Shown: positions 1 to 8,386, counted from the first letter of the stretch. The stretch: DNA of 64,000 bases from CAJQQK01 sp963696075 (GCA_963696075.1 CAVOJD010000029.1:186001-250000); one strand, 5' to 3'. The notes: generated by a model not told the origin, from the letters alone. Numbers and translations are program-made.

Positions 1-2
1 GT

Positions 3-417
3 GACGGCGTCCTCCCGCTCGGCCCCCGCCTCACAGGCGATGCGCGCTGCCGCTTGATTGAAGGTGATTTCTTCGCCCACGCCGCCGCCGAAGCAGGCTT
101 TGATCCGGACCGGCCCGGGCGCACATTCGACGCCATCCTCGTCGATATCGACCATTCCCCGGACGCGCTCCTGGCTGAAGGGAATGCCGCATTCTACGGG
201 GAAGCCGGCCTCGCTGGCCTGGCGCGCCACCTGAAGCCCGGTGGCGTCTTCGCGCTGTGGTCGAATGAAGGACGAGGACACGGCCTTCACCGCACGTCTC
301 AAAGCCGTGTTCGGTTCAGCGCGCAGCGAAGCCGTGACGTTCCATAATCCCCTGCAGGATCGCCCCTTCACGCAGACGGTCTACCTCGCACGCAAGGAGC
401 CTGCGGCCCCGGCGTGA
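3..417 (+). CDS. SAM-dependent methyltransferase of the spermidine-synthase type, 3' part, with apparent frameshift
   Basis: The gene enters from the left edge in the frame starting at base 3 and has no start in the window. The first part contains ILVDIDHSPD and the post-motif LKPGGVFALWSN, typical of class I methyltransferases annotated as spermidine synthase. After ALWSNE the frame becomes nonsense. The homologous tail (DEDTAFTARL ... TFHNPLQD ... QTVYLARK) continues one base later and stops with TGA at 415-417. Deleting one G of the GG at 270-271 joins the two parts exactly. I read this as a single-base insertion, either a consensus error or a young pseudogene. The substrate cannot be named from this fragment. 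Confidence 0.7.
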
Positions 418-460
418 GCGTCAGCCCCGCACCGGGAATCTGCTAGGGTTTTTGTTGTTG

Positions 461-1894
461 TTAAGCCGGCGCGCGGGATTTCGCCGCCGTGTTGGTCGGA
501 CGGCGCCGTCCGCGGCCACCACCGGCATTCGCCGCGTTCGCAGTCTTGCCGCGCTTGCCCTGCGCGCCGCCGCGTTCCCACCACGGCGCATTGTTGCCGG
601 ATTTGCCAGCACTGCCCGGACGCCGTTTCGCCTTGGCGCCACCTGGATTGTTGCCCTTGCCCGCACCAGCCGGCGCCCGTTGCGCGCGAGGCGGCGCTGC
701 AGCCGCTGCTTCGGCGACAGGCGGTCTCGGCGCCCGCGGCGCGCCAGGGCCGGCATCGAAGGCTTCCGATTTGATCCGCTGGCGGGTCAGCTTTTCAATG
801 TCGCGCAATTGCTTGAGTTCAGCATCGCTGCACAGTGTGGTGGCCTGTCCCGAGGCGCCGGCCCGCGCGGTGCGCCCGATCCGGTGGACGTAGGCTTCGG
901 GAACATCCGGCAGTTCGTAGTTGATGACGTGGCGAATGTCGTCGATGTCGATTCCGCGCGCTGCGATGTCGGTTGCAACCAGCACATCGATGCCCCCGTC
1001 GCGGAACGATTTCAGGACACGTTCGCGTTGGCTCTGGCTCTTGTTGCCATGGATCGCGGAGACCCGCACGCCTTCGCCGGCGAGATGTTTGGCAACCCTG
1101 TCAGCACCCCGTTTGGTGCGCGTAAAAACGAGGGTGCGCGCATCGTTGGATTGCGCGACGAGTGCGGCAAGGCAGTCCCGCTTGCGGGTCTGGCTGACAT
1201 GGATGACGCGCTGGCTGACGCGGGTCGCCGTCGTGCCGACCGGGGTCACCGAGACGCGCTTTGGCTGGTTGAGAAATGCGGAGGCGAGCCGGTTGACGGC
1301 ATCGGGCATCGTCGCGGAGAAGAACAGCGTCTGACGCTCTTTCGGCAGCGCGGCCGCAATCCGCCGCAAGTCAGGAACGAAGCCGAGGTCCAGCATCTGG
1401 TCCGCTTCATCCAGCACCAGGATCTCGGTCTGATCGAGCTTCGCATCGCCCGCCGACATATGGTCGATCAGGCGGCCGGGCGTGGCCACCAGGACGTCGA
1501 TGCCGCGCAACAGGGCATGGCGCTGGGCGCGTGGCGAGACGCCCCCGAAGATCGTCGCAACCTTCATGCCGAGATGGCGCCCATAGGTCTGGAAGCTTTC
1601 CGCGATCTGGGCAGCAAGCTCGCGCGTCGGTGCCAGCACCAGCACCCGGCAGCCGTTGCGCGGCGCGTTGCGGCGCTCTTTGGCGAGATGATGAAGAATG
1701 GGCAGCGCGAATGCCGCCGTCTTGCCCGTGCCCGTCTGTGCAATGCCGAGCAGGTCCGACCCTTCAAGGATCATGGGAATGGCCTGCGCCTGGATAGGCG
1801 TCGGTGTCGTGTAGTTTTCATCACTGAGGGCAGTGAGAAGTTTCTCGGCGAGGCCGAGTGATTGGAAATCTGTCAAATTGAGTCTCTCTAGCAT
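461..1894 (-). CDS. DEAD-box ATP-dependent RNA helicase, RhlE-like
   Basis: A 477-residue helicase that unwinds short RNA duplexes with ATP, expected to act in ribosome assembly or RNA decay in the cytoplasm. All core motifs are visible: a Q motif near residues 31-36, AQTGTGKT (52-59), PTRELA (89-94), DEAD (162-165), SAT (193-195) and HRIGRTAR (337-344). From about residue 370 the protein is a low-complexity Ala/Pro/Arg/Lys tail, common in proteobacterial RhlE proteins and likely RNA-binding. The start ATG at 1894 has a GAGG-type ribosome site upstream. A second helicase of the same class lies at 43389-45062. A long antisense open frame over this gene is a codon-bias shadow. Confidence 0.93.
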   Translation of the reverse strand: MLERLNLTDFQSLGLAEKLLTALSDENYTTPTPIQAQAIPMILEGSDLLGIAQTGTGKTAAFALPILHHLAKERRNAPRNGCRVLVLAPTRELAAQIAESFQTYGRHLGMKVATIFGGVSPRAQRHALLRGIDVLVATPGRLIDHMSAGDAKLDQTEILVLDEADQMLDLGFVPDLRRIAAALPKERQTLFFSATMPDAVNRLASAFLNQPKRVSVTPVGTTATRVSQRVIHVSQTRKRDCLAALVAQSNDARTLVFTRTKRGADRVAKHLAGEGVRVSAIHGNKSQSQRERVLKSFRDGGIDVLVATDIAARGIDIDDIRHVINYELPDVPEAYVHRIGRTARAGASGQATTLCSDAELKQLRDIEKLTRQRIKSEAFDAGPGAPRAPRPPVAEAAAAAPPRAQRAPAGAGKGNNPGGAKAKRRPGSAGKSGNNAPWWERGGAQGKRGKTANAANAGGGRGRRRPTNTAAKSRAPA

Positions 1895-1981
1895 GGCGCC
1901 GATCCTCGGATCGCACGCAGTTCTTTCGGTGCAGGCGCCTTGGTCAGGCTGCCTGATGTTGAATATCGGGCCGCGACGCCG

Positions 1982-2233
1982 TTACGTTTTCGATTCTTCC
2001 GGCATCACGTTGTCCTCGGGCGCGACGATCTGGTATTCGCGCGGCGTCCGCCGAGAGGGATACCGCCCCGCCGCCGCTGCCGCAGCAACGACTTCCGGAT
2101 CAGGGGCGGTCAGGTCGAATGGCGTGCCGCAGTTGGGGCAGTCGAATGCCTCGCGGTTCAGGTCATAGAACGGCAATGCGCAGTCTTCGTCCTGGCATAT
2201 CCGCTTGACGCCCTTTTTCGTACTTGAAGTCAT
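1982..2233 (-). CDS. FYDLN-acid domain protein (TIGR02300 type)
   Basis: An 83-residue protein. The N-terminal half carries C13-x4-C18 and C32-x2-C35, a zinc-ribbon-like arrangement, with the signature FYDLN directly after the second cysteine. The C-terminal half is acidic and charged. The family is known almost only from Alphaproteobacteria and has no established function. I chose the ATG at 2233 because family members begin just before the first cysteine and GGGGCAG precedes it. The longer frame from 2293 would overlap the upstream gene's last codons. It lies 46 nt downstream of the repeat-protein gene on the same strand and could be co-transcribed with it. Confidence 0.85.
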   Translation of the reverse strand: MTSSTKKGVKRICQDEDCALPFYDLNREAFDCPNCGTPFDLTAPDPEVVAAAAAAGRYPSRRTPREYQIVAPEDNVMPEESKT

Positions 2234-2279
2234 AGCTGCCCCTGTCGGCTGCAAATTTTCAATGTCATGGCCCAATCTT

Positions 2280-3269
2280 TCACGACAGCACACACGCGTC
2301 GCGGCGGCGTCGATAAGGCGCCGGGCAGCCCCAATCGTTCCCGGAGTTGTCGATGAAGCCCCGCTCCGGCACGACGATTTTTACGCACTGCTCATTGGAC
2401 TTTTTGAAACCACGGTCACAGTTCCACCCGGTGCCGCGATCGTTGAGGTAGGCATGTTCGGGAAGTACGACCGCCTCACAGCGGTCCGCAAGCTCCCGGA
2501 AGCCGCGTTCACAAGTCCACTGCTTGCCGTATTTCGCGGAGACCAGATAACCGTTTTCCGGCACCTTGATCGTAACGCACCGCTCACCCTGGGCGCTGAA
2601 GCCACGTCGGCACTCCCACGCGCGAGCAGCCGACGGATCGGTCAGGAAGGCGTTTTCCGGGACCACGATCTCAGCGCACCGGTTGCCCTGTTCCTTGAAG
2701 CCGCGTTCACATGCCCACCCCTTGCCGAAGCTCGAGTTGGACAGATAACCATTCTCGGGAACCTGGATGGCGCGGCAGCTGTCACCATCTTCGCGAAAGC
2801 CGCGATTGCATTTCCACGGACGCCCGTAGCCGCTTTCGATTTGATAGGCGTTCTGCGGGATTTTGACGGCAACGCAGGCCCCGCCGGACGCCACATAGCC
2901 CCGTTTGCACTCCCAGGCGATACCGTAGTTGCGCTCCCGCAGGTAGGCGTTCGCTGGAATCTCGACCTTCGCGCACTGACCACCGTTTTCGCGGTAGCCG
3001 CGCTGACACGACCAACCCTTGCCGTACGTCTCACCGGTGGAAAAGGCATTGGCGGGCATGTTGATCGCGTGACACGCCTCGCCGCGTTCGACGAACCCCG
3101 CCGCACAGTCCCAGCCTTGTCCTGAGGTGCGTGCTGTCGCGTTGGCCGGCGCTGCGCCCGTTCCAGCCCAGGCAGAGCCTGCCACGAGCCAGAGGGCGAA
3201 TGCCATAATGGCAAAAAGCGGGAAATTCAATCGGGGCGGTCCAGTCGGAACCGCAGCATCCGTGAGCAT
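2280..3269 (-). CDS. secreted protein with nine tandem cysteine repeats, function unknown
   Basis: A 329-residue protein with an N-terminal hydrophobic segment (about residues 16-35, ending AWA) that should act as a signal peptide. Nearly all the rest is nine tandem units of about 33 residues, the last one cut short. Each unit follows W-x-C-x-R-G-[FY]-x6-C-x-x-[IV]-x-[VIL]-P-x-[NH]-[AG]-[YF], giving two cysteines about 11 residues apart. One disulfide per unit in an elongated periplasmic or extracellular rod is a reasonable inference. No enzymatic motif is visible. I recognise the repeat as occurring in other uncharacterised alphaproteobacterial proteins but know no function. Its neighbour downstream is the FYDLN protein. 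Confidence 0.8.
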   Translation of the reverse strand: MLTDAAVPTGPPRLNFPLFAIMAFALWLVAGSAWAGTGAAPANATARTSGQGWDCAAGFVERGEACHAINMPANAFSTGETYGKGWSCQRGYRENGGQCAKVEIPANAYLRERNYGIAWECKRGYVASGGACVAVKIPQNAYQIESGYGRPWKCNRGFREDGDSCRAIQVPENGYLSNSSFGKGWACERGFKEQGNRCAEIVVPENAFLTDPSAARAWECRRGFSAQGERCVTIKVPENGYLVSAKYGKQWTCERGFRELADRCEAVVLPEHAYLNDRGTGWNCDRGFKKSNEQCVKIVVPERGFIDNSGNDWGCPAPYRRRRDACVLS

Positions 3270-3357
3270 ATCATCAACCTCGAAACGGGGTAATCACCAT
3301 GTTCCGAGCTGATTTCGATAATTCTCAAATCAGAACAACCAGTTGTCATAAAATCAG

Positions 3358-3395
3358 ATTGAGCGCTCATGAGTTTATGCTCATGAGCGCTCAAT
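3358..3395. promoter_or_regulatory. perfect 16-bp inverted repeat built from two TGAGCGCTCA palindromes
   Basis: The arms at 3358-3373 and 3380-3395 are exact reverse complements around the 6-base spacer TTTATG. Each arm contains the 10-bp palindrome TGAGCGCTCA (3360-3369 and 3384-3393), and the sequence CTCATGAG is palindromic as well. It sits between the end of the cold-shock gene and the start of the repeat-protein gene, both on the minus strand. It could be a terminator hairpin for the former, although the following T-tract is weak (GATTTTATG). It could equally be a double operator for the latter. Confidence 0.6.
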
Positions 3396-3446
3396 TCATA
3401 GAGCGATATCAGCTTTTGCCGATCTCAGATCGCCAGGCGAACTGAA

Positions 3447-3656
3447 TCAGGCAATCTGAATGTTGCCGACGCAGGTCTTGCCGTTGCGACGATCCACTTC
3501 CGTGTCGAAAGAGACTTTCTCGCCTTCGGAGAGTGCGCCGAGACCTGCCCGTTCCAGCGCCGAAGCGTGGACGAATACGTCGCTCGTGCCATCAGTCGGC
3601 TGGATGAAGCCGTAGCCCTTGGCCGAGTTGTAAAATTTCACGATACCTTCTTGCAT
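3447..3656 (-). CDS. cold-shock domain protein (CspA family)
   Basis: A 69-residue single cold-shock domain that binds single-stranded RNA/DNA and acts as an RNA chaperone. RNP1 is seen as KGYGFI (residues 13-18) and RNP2 as VFVHAS (27-32). The length matches the family. The ATG at 3656 fits the conserved MxxGxVKFYN start and has AAGG about 10 bases upstream, while the longer frame from 3689 would add 11 non-conserved residues. The DNA upstream is AT-rich and unusually long for a leader, as in other cold-shock genes, and contains a possible 27-codon ORF at 3727-3810. Confidence 0.93.
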   Translation of the reverse strand: MQEGIVKFYNSAKGYGFIQPTDGTSDVFVHASALERAGLGALSEGEKVSFDTEVDRRNGKTCVGNIQIA

Positions 3657-3726
3657 CGAATAACCTTCGTTTAGTGCATACAATTCCACAGCCGCCGCGG
3701 AGTGCGGCGCTGCATTCGAGTCGATT

Positions 3727-3810
3727 TCAGAGGAGTTCAGATCGTCGGTTCTGCTCTGCAGAACGCACAGCCCTTAATGTCCGGCCAAAGTCGAGGTTAA
3801 CGCTTAGCAT
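3727..3810 (-). CDS. possible 27-residue leader ORF upstream of the cold-shock gene
   Basis: In the 5' leader of the cold-shock gene a short frame starts at ATG 3810 behind a very good ribosome site (GGGAGG, spacing 4). It encodes a 27-residue peptide beginning MLSVNLDFGR and ends at TGA 3727-3729, 70 bases before the cold-shock start. I do not recognise the peptide. The ribosome site is the main evidence. It could be a regulatory leader peptide, or the motif could be accidental in an AT-rich leader. Confidence 0.35.
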   Translation of the reverse strand: MLSVNLDFGRTLRAVRSAEQNRRSELL

Positions 3811-3918
3811 TTTCCTCCCTCAATAGCCAGAAGAAAATTAGAGCGTGGCATTAAGTACCGGAAAATGGGTGAAAATATTGGATATTTTGATCCTGAAAAA
3901 TGGCGTCCGGAATTTTTT

Positions 3919-3953
3919 CAAAAAAAGAAGCCCGAGCGGCGGACCGCCCGGGC
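3919..3953 (-). terminator. rho-independent terminator of sodB
   Basis: Read on the minus strand just after the superoxide dismutase stop, a 10-bp GC-rich stem (GCCCGGGCGG pairing with CCGCTCGGGC, one G-T pair) closes a TCCG loop and is followed by TTCTTTTTTT. This is a classic intrinsic terminator. Confidence 0.85.
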
Positions 3954-3983
3954 CATCATCGTCTGCGTGCGCGAGGGTGCCGC

Positions 3984-4574
3984 TTACGGCATCATGCCTT
4001 CGACGTACTCCCAGTTCACCAGATTGTCGATGAACGACTCGAGGTACTTCGGCCGCGCGTTGCGGAAGTCGATGTAGTAGCTGTGCTCCCACACGTCACA
4101 GCCAAGGATCGGCTGCATGCCGTGCATCAGCGGGTTTTCCCCGTTCGGCGTCTTGGTGACTTCAAGTTTGCCGTCCTTGATCGCAAGCCAGGCCCATCCG
4201 GAGCCGAACTGCGTCGTGCCGGCCTGGATGAAGTCGGCCTTCATCTTGTCGAACCCGCCGTAATCTTTGACGAGGCCTTCGAGTTTGCCCGGCAGTTTGG
4301 TGCCGCCCCCGTTGGGCTTCATCCAGTTCCAGAAGTGCGAGTGATTGTAGTGCTGGCCGACCTGGTTGATGATCGCCTGATTGCTCTCGGAATAGGCCTT
4401 CTTGCAGATCTCATCGATCGAAAGTGAGGCATACGCCGTGTCTTTGACGAGGTCGTTGCCGGCGTTGACGTAGGCGAGGTGATGCTTGTCGTGGTGGAAC
4501 TCAAGCGTTTCCTTCGACATATGCGGCGCCAGCGCATCGTGGGCATAGGGCAGATCAGGAAGTGAGAAGGTCAC
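3984..4574 (-). CDS. sodB: iron/manganese superoxide dismutase
   Basis: A 196-residue enzyme converting superoxide to hydrogen peroxide and oxygen. The metal ligands are visible by alignment to the family: H27 (in EFHHDKHH), H78 (in NHSHFW), D160 and H164 (in DVWEHSYY). The length is normal and there is no signal peptide, so it is cytoplasmic. The start is taken as GTG at 4574, because the conserved N-terminus xxFSLPDLPYA begins there and AGAGG lies upstream. The longer frame from 4622 adds unconserved residues. Iron type is likely from alphaproteobacterial relatives, but metal choice is not certain from sequence. A strong terminator follows directly. Confidence 0.93.
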   Translation of the reverse strand: MTFSLPDLPYAHDALAPHMSKETLEFHHDKHHLAYVNAGNDLVKDTAYASLSIDEICKKAYSESNQAIINQVGQHYNHSHFWNWMKPNGGGTKLPGKLEGLVKDYGGFDKMKADFIQAGTTQFGSGWAWLAIKDGKLEVTKTPNGENPLMHGMQPILGCDVWEHSYYIDFRNARPKYLESFIDNLVNWEYVEGMMP

Positions 4575-4795
4575 GAGGTATAGCCTCTCTGTTTTGGAGT
4601 GGAACGAAATTCGGAGCCGCAACCTAGCGGTCTCCGCCCAGGATTTAAAGGGCCGGACATCAGCGTTCAGATTGTGGGCTCATCCCTATCGCACAAGGGG
4701 GAGCGATTGGAAACGACACGCACACTAACCGAATTTTAACGCTGAACAGGCTTTGCTGTTCCCGTGTTCGAGTTTGTCCCGCGTTGGAGTGTCCC

Positions 4796-5290
4796 ATGCG
4801 TACCGAGTTTCCCCTGCCCCAGGGCCGTCGCCGGCCGGGGCTGCGTCGCCTTGCGCCCCACTCAGGCCTCCTTACCCGTCTGGCCGCGCTTGCCGTATCC
4901 GGCCTGCTGGTCAGCGCCTGTGCCGCCTCCAAAGGCGCCTCCGACTATCAGTCTTACGCCGGCGCGCCGCCGGCGCGGATCGCGATTGCAACGCCGCCAA
5001 AGCCCGATCTCGAGGCTGACGGATTGCCCGCGCAATTGCCGCCGCGCCGCCGTGCCAACCCACAGCCAATCGACCCCAGCGAGCCCTTCAGTCCCAACTA
5101 TGGGCCGCCGCCGGTCAATGCACCGATGGCCCCGGAACCGGAGCGCGCTCCCCTGCATCGCGCCGGCTACGAGCCGCAGGCCGACCCGGTGTTGCATCAG
5201 GTCGGGCCGGCCAAGCCCGGTATGAGCCCCGCCGAAGCCGATGCGGTTGTCGCCCGCGCCGTCATGGCCCACGAGCAGCGTTACCCCTGA
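4796..5290 (+). CDS. small proline-rich lipoprotein, unknown function
   Basis: A 164-residue protein with an arginine-rich N-terminus, a hydrophobic stretch (about residues 28-42) and a lipobox LVSAC, so it should be lipidated and membrane-anchored. The mature part is rich in proline and alanine, without recognisable domains. The ATG at 4796 is preferred because GGAG lies 7 bases upstream. A TTG four codons earlier is possible. The 3' end overlaps the convergent SulP gene by 10 bp. Confidence 0.7.
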   Translation: MRTEFPLPQGRRRPGLRRLAPHSGLLTRLAALAVSGLLVSACAASKGASDYQSYAGAPPARIAIATPPKPDLEADGLPAQLPPRRRANPQPIDPSEPFSPNYGPPPVNAPMAPEPERAPLHRAGYEPQADPVLHQVGPAKPGMSPAEADAVVARAVMAHEQRYP

Positions 5291-7020
5291 CGCCGTGCCC
5301 GGCGGACCATGTCGCTGGCTGATGGGAGGCAGGGCGCGAAGCGCGCGCCGGTCGCCCGCAGGCCATGCGCGAGCAGCATCCGCCGAACGGGACGCGACGC
5401 GCCTGCGATGATCAGCGTCGCGCCGGAACGCTTCGCCCGGCGCGCGACCCCCTCGAGCAGATTGGCAGCCGTTGAATCGAGGAACGGAACCGCGCTGAGA
5501 TCCAGGATCAGCGCGCGGTGCTGGTCGCCGATCCGGTCGAGCACGGCATCGACCGCCGCGGCGGCCCCGAAGAAGAACGCGCCCGAGATCCGGTAGATAA
5601 CGGTATCGCCGGCCGCGCCGTCGCTCTCGATTGCCGCCCCCTCGCGCTGGCTTGCTGCGTCGTGGTCCCGGTCGCTGATGTCCTCCTGGACGAGCGCCGG
5701 CAGCCCCGTGATCTCGATCGATTTCGACATCCGGTGGATGAAGAGCACCGCGCCGAGCGCGACGCCGACGACGATGCCCTCCGTGAGGTCGCGAAATATG
5801 GTCAGCCCGAATGTGGCCGCCAGGACCAGCAGGTCCCCCGATGATGATCGGATCAGGGCGCGGATCGCGGGTCGCTCGATCATGTTCCAGGCAACGTGCG
5901 CCAGGACACCGGCAAGGGCGGCAAGCGGAATATAGCTGGCCAGCGGGGCTGCAAGAAACATGAACGCCAGCAGGAAGAGCGCGTGCAGCATGCCCGAAAC
6001 CGGTCCGCTTGCCCCGGCGCGCACGTTGGTTGCGGTCCGCGCGATCGTGCCGGTGACGCACATGCCACCGAACAGCGACGAGCCGATATTGGCATAGCCC
6101 TGTGCCACGAGTTCACAATTCGAGCGATGCCGCCGTCCCGTCATGCCATCGGCGACTACGGCGGAAAGCAGCGATTCGATCGCGCCGAGCAGCGTGAAAG
6201 CAATTGCATCCGGCAGCACGGCCTGGAGTTTCGCAAGCGAGATGTCCGGCAGCGCGGGGGCTGGCAAGGTGCTTGGAATGCCGCCGAATTTGGTGCCGAT
6301 TGTCGCGATATCGAGATCGAGACCGGCGCCAACGAGCGAGCACGCGACAACCGCGAACAGCATGCCCGGCCAGCCGGGCCGAAAGCGGCGGGTGAGAACG
6401 ATGATGGCGATCGCCAGTGCGGCGATGCCCACCGCGCCGGCGTTGATCGTCTGAAGGCTGCCGCCGAGTGCCTGCAGCTTGGGGATTAGTGGCCCCGGTT
6501 CCGGCCCTGTGAGCGACAGGCCCAGCAATTCGTGGATCTGGCTTGCAAAGATGATCACGGCGATACCGGCCGTGAAGCCGACTGTGACCGGGTACGGCAC
6601 CAGCTTGATGAAGCTGCCAAGGCGCGCGTAGCCGAGAACGAGCATGAACAGGCCCGACATCATCGTCGCAAGCACCAGCCCCTCGATGCCGTGCAGCGTG
6701 ACGGTTGCCAAGACCAGGACGATGAACGCCCCCGCCGGCCCGCCGATCTGGAAGCGGCTGCCGCCAAGCGCTGAAACGAGAAACCCGCCGACGATCGCGG
6801 TATAAAGCCCCCGCTCCGGCGACACGCCCGACGCGATCGCGATCGCCATCGACAGTGGCAGCGCGACGATGGCAACCGTCAGCCCTGCGAGGACGTCGCG
6901 CTGGAGTTTGGCGAGGTCGTAGCCTTCGCGCAGTGCGGTGATAAGCTTCGGCGTAAAAAGTTCAGCGGCGTTGGGCGGCGTGCGTGGCAATCCCGAATGT
7001 GTGCCGCTGATGTCTGTCAT
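5281..7020 (-). CDS. SulP-family anion transporter with STAS domain
   Basis: A 579-residue inner-membrane permease. The N-terminal two thirds hold many hydrophobic segments, with the SulP motif region around GLYTAIVGGFLVSALGGS and GPAGAF. Residues from about 470 form a STAS domain containing DLSAVPFLDSTAANLL, the conserved nucleotide-binding/anti-sigma-like loop. SulP proteins move sulfate, bicarbonate, chloride or dicarboxylates. No neighbouring carbonic anhydrase or sulfate-assimilation gene narrows the substrate. Start ATG 7020, full length. Confidence 0.9.
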   Translation of the reverse strand: MTDISGTHSGLPRTPPNAAELFTPKLITALREGYDLAKLQRDVLAGLTVAIVALPLSMAIAIASGVSPERGLYTAIVGGFLVSALGGSRFQIGGPAGAFIVLVLATVTLHGIEGLVLATMMSGLFMLVLGYARLGSFIKLVPYPVTVGFTAGIAVIIFASQIHELLGLSLTGPEPGPLIPKLQALGGSLQTINAGAVGIAALAIAIIVLTRRFRPGWPGMLFAVVACSLVGAGLDLDIATIGTKFGGIPSTLPAPALPDISLAKLQAVLPDAIAFTLLGAIESLLSAVVADGMTGRRHRSNCELVAQGYANIGSSLFGGMCVTGTIARTATNVRAGASGPVSGMLHALFLLAFMFLAAPLASYIPLAALAGVLAHVAWNMIERPAIRALIRSSSGDLLVLAATFGLTIFRDLTEGIVVGVALGAVLFIHRMSKSIEITGLPALVQEDISDRDHDAASQREGAAIESDGAAGDTVIYRISGAFFFGAAAAVDAVLDRIGDQHRALILDLSAVPFLDSTAANLLEGVARRAKRSGATLIIAGASRPVRRMLLAHGLRATGARFAPCLPSASDMVRRARRQG

Positions 7021-7075
7021 GATGTGGCACCGAGCATTGGCCCGACGCAGGCGGGTAATAGTCGGGCCAGCCGTC

Positions 7076-8386
7076 TCATCGACCAGTCAAATCCCGGACG
7101 ATGATTTTGCGCTGAAACTTTTGGGTGCGGGACATCAGCATGTCTCGCCGCCTCCCATGCCTCAGAAAAACGCCTGCAAGCCCGGTCTGCGCACGCCCCA
7201 GAATGAGGGCATGGACGTCGTGGGCACCCTCGTAGGTGTTGACGGTCTCGAGGTTCGTGAGGTGGCGCATCACGTGGTATTCGATCTGGATGCCGTTGCC
7301 GCCGTGCATGTCGCGGGCAACGCGGGCGATGTCGAGCGCCTTGCCGCAATTGTTGCGCTTGACGATTGAGATCGCCTCCGGCGCGACCTTGCCCTCATCG
7401 AACAGCCGCCCGACGCGAAGCGCGCCTTGCAGGCCGAGTGCGATCTCTGTCTGCATGTCGGCGAGCTTCTTCTGGACGAGCTGGGTTGCAGCCAGCGGAC
7501 GGCCGAACTGCTTGCGCTCCAGCGTGTAGTCGCGCGCCCGGTGCCAGCAGTCTTCCGCAGCCCCCATCGCGCCCCAAGAAATGCCGTAGCGCGCCCGGTT
7601 GAGGCAGCCGAACGGTCCCTTGAGGCCGGCGACGTTCGGCAGCAGGTTTTCTTCCGGCACGATCACGTCGTCCATGACGATCTCGCCCGTGATCGAGCAG
7701 CGAAGCGAGAGCTTGCCGCCAATCTTCGGGGCCGAAAGCCCCTTCATGCCTTTTTCCAGGATGAAGCCGCGGATCGCACCGCCGTGCTCTTCGGATTTCG
7801 CCCAGACGACGAAGACATCGGCGAAGGGAGAATTCGAGATCCACATCTTGGCGCCCGAAAGCTTGTAGCCGTCGGAGACTTTCTCGGCCCGCGTCTTCAT
7901 GCCGCCGGGATCGGACCCGGCGTCGGGTTCGGTGAGCCCGAAGCAGCCGACCCATTCGCCGGTGGCCAATTTGGGCAGGTACTTCTGGCGCTGCTCTTCC
8001 GAGCCGTAGGCGTAGATCGGGAACATCACCAGCGACGACTGCACCGAGTTCATTGAGCGGTAGCCGCTGTCGACGCGCTCGATCTCGCGCGCAACGAGGC
8101 CATAGGAAACGTAGTTGGCCCCGGCGCAGCCATACTCTTCAGGCACCGTCAGCCCGAGCAGCCCCAACTCGCCCATCTCGTTGAAGATCTCACGGTCGGT
8201 GCGCTCTTCGAGGTAGGCGCTCTGCACCCGCGGCATCAGCTTGTCCTGGCAGTATTCGCGGGCCGTATCGCGGATCATGCGTTCTTCGTCGGTCAGCTGA
8301 TCTTCGAGCAGAAACGGGTCGGTCCATTCGAACGGGCCGAGGGAAGCAGCGGCGCTGCCGGCTGGTTTGGCTGCGGTGTCCTGCAT
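7076..8386 (-). CDS. gcdH: glutaryl-CoA dehydrogenase (acyl-CoA dehydrogenase family), C-terminus apparently frameshifted
   Basis: A FAD enzyme oxidising and decarboxylating glutaryl-CoA to crotonyl-CoA in lysine/tryptophan degradation. Family motifs include CFGLTEPDAGSDP, ISNSPFADVFVVWAK, RYGISWGAMGAAEDC, KQFGRPLAATQLVQKK and the catalytic-glutamate region NLETVNTYEGAHDVH. The ATG at 8386 has GGAG upstream. The open frame runs to 7076, giving 436 residues with an unconserved basic tail after GRAQTGL. Family members end ...GRAQTGLQAFF. Removing one base near 7173-7177 gives that ending, with a TGA at 7162-7164 and a length of 407. A single inserted base is therefore likely. Confidence 0.92.
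   Translation of the reverse strand: MQDTAAKPAGSAAASLGPFEWTDPFLLEDQLTDEERMIRDTAREYCQDKLMPRVQSAYLEERTDREIFNEMGELGLLGLTVPEEYGCAGANYVSYGLVAREIERVDSGYRSMNSVQSSLVMFPIYAYGSEEQRQKYLPKLATGEWVGCFGLTEPDAGSDPGGMKTRAEKVSDGYKLSGAKMWISNSPFADVFVVWAKSEEHGGAIRGFILEKGMKGLSAPKIGGKLSLRCSITGEIVMDDVIVPEENLLPNVAGLKGPFGCLNRARYGISWGAMGAAEDCWHRARDYTLERKQFGRPLAATQLVQKKLADMQTEIALGLQGALRVGRLFDEGKVAPEAISIVKRNNCGKALDIARVARDMHGGNGIQIEYHVMRHLTNLETVNTYEGAHDVHALILGRAQTGLAGVFLRHGRRRDMLMSRTQKFQRKIIVRDLTGR

Noticed and set aside
452..1861. A 469-codon open frame on the plus strand opposite the first helicase
   Set aside because: It mirrors the helicase codon by codon; it has no motif or ribosome site.
3845..4077. Short plus-strand ORFs in the AT-rich region before the cold-shock gene
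   Set aside because: They run through the sodB terminator and into antisense sodB sequence; no ribosome site.
4862..6061. A 399-codon minus-strand frame overlapping the SulP gene in another frame
   Set aside because: Arg/His/Gly-rich shadow of the SulP reading frame.
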